Shown here in pieces: positions 37,456 through 37,456 of a stretch of 37,456 nt of DNA. The stretch is from positions 1 through 37,456 of the forward strand of contig JAFEAI010000255.1 of the NCBI GenBank assembly GCA_018266475.1, read 5' to 3'. The notes beneath the pieces are model-generated. The model ran no database searches. It saw nothing but the letters and a program-made list of their open reading frames with translations, and was not told where the DNA came from. Both the position numbers and the translations under genes were made by a program. How positions within the stretch are numbered: position 1 is the stretch's first letter; each line of letters begins with the position of its first letter. Origin of the DNA: Bacteroidota bacterium. Lineage in GTDB: Bacteria; Bacteroidota; Bacteroidia; Flavobacteriales_F; PHOS-HE28.

Positions 37456-37456
37456 C

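Noticed and set aside
1..37456. CRISPR arrays, tRNA or rRNA genes, riboswitches
   Set aside because: No regular repeat-spacer array or cloverleaf-like sequence was noticed by eye. The repeated words at 8778-9260 lack uniform spacers. A tRNA/Rfam scan was not possible here.

Overview
This window looks like chromosomal DNA from a GC-rich member of the Bacteroidota, probably Flavobacteriales-like. Four signs point there. First, five secreted proteins end in type IX secretion (T9SS) type A sorting domains. Second, several genes have TAnnTTTG-type -7 promoter boxes. Third, one surface protein carries SprB-like repeats. Fourth, the order DUF6089 - uppS - bamA - ompH - ompH - murI, with nadK, a CBS protein and pdxJ nearby, is typical of this phylum. 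No rRNA or tRNA was seen, so the species cannot be named.

Layout. 1-2393: remnant of a defence locus. A type ISP/IIG restriction-modification gene has lost its 5' part next to what looks like the start of an IS630-family transposase, and is followed by a PLD-fold protein. 2437-8669 (minus): envelope operon with murI, two ompH/Skp-like genes, bamA, uppS and a DUF6089 barrel protein. 8670-9458: a block of duplicated hairpin repeats. 9459-16605: an LtaS-type sulfatase (+), then nadK, a one-POTRA Omp85-like protein and a CBS protein (-), then pdxJ, an alpha/beta hydrolase and a small secreted protein (+) joined by ATGA overlaps. 16654-19913 (-): two large T9SS cargo proteins.

19914-25159: a LytTR regulator whose reading frame is split at a run of 13 C, a vapBC toxin-antitoxin pair between two imperfect 42-bp direct repeats, a T9SS-exported two-HKD phospholipase D-like protein, and a lipoprotein endonuclease/exonuclease/phosphatase. 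25344-29512 (+): a surface gene group made of a SprB-repeat protein with a G10 run in its signal-peptide codons, a 3-coathanger T9SS protein and an AT-rich outer-membrane protein. 29779-34255: hldD, a small secreted protein, a large BNR/YCF48-like T9SS protein and a DUF1697 protein.

34256-37456 is a toxin-antitoxin island. It holds a tripartite hipBST-type operon whose upstream region carries four ACCC-N4-GGGT operators spaced 41, 41 and 42 bp apart, a truncated BRO-N gene, a small antitoxin-like ORF that appears to start at ACG, and a mazF toxin paired with a DUF433 protein that ends in a MazE-like acidic tail. The most interesting points are the phased hip operators, the DUF433-MazE hybrid, the two long G/C homopolymers at gene starts, the repeat-flanked vapBC cassette, and a recurring promoter arrangement (box, then 4-5 nt, then ATG) that implies leaderless mRNAs.
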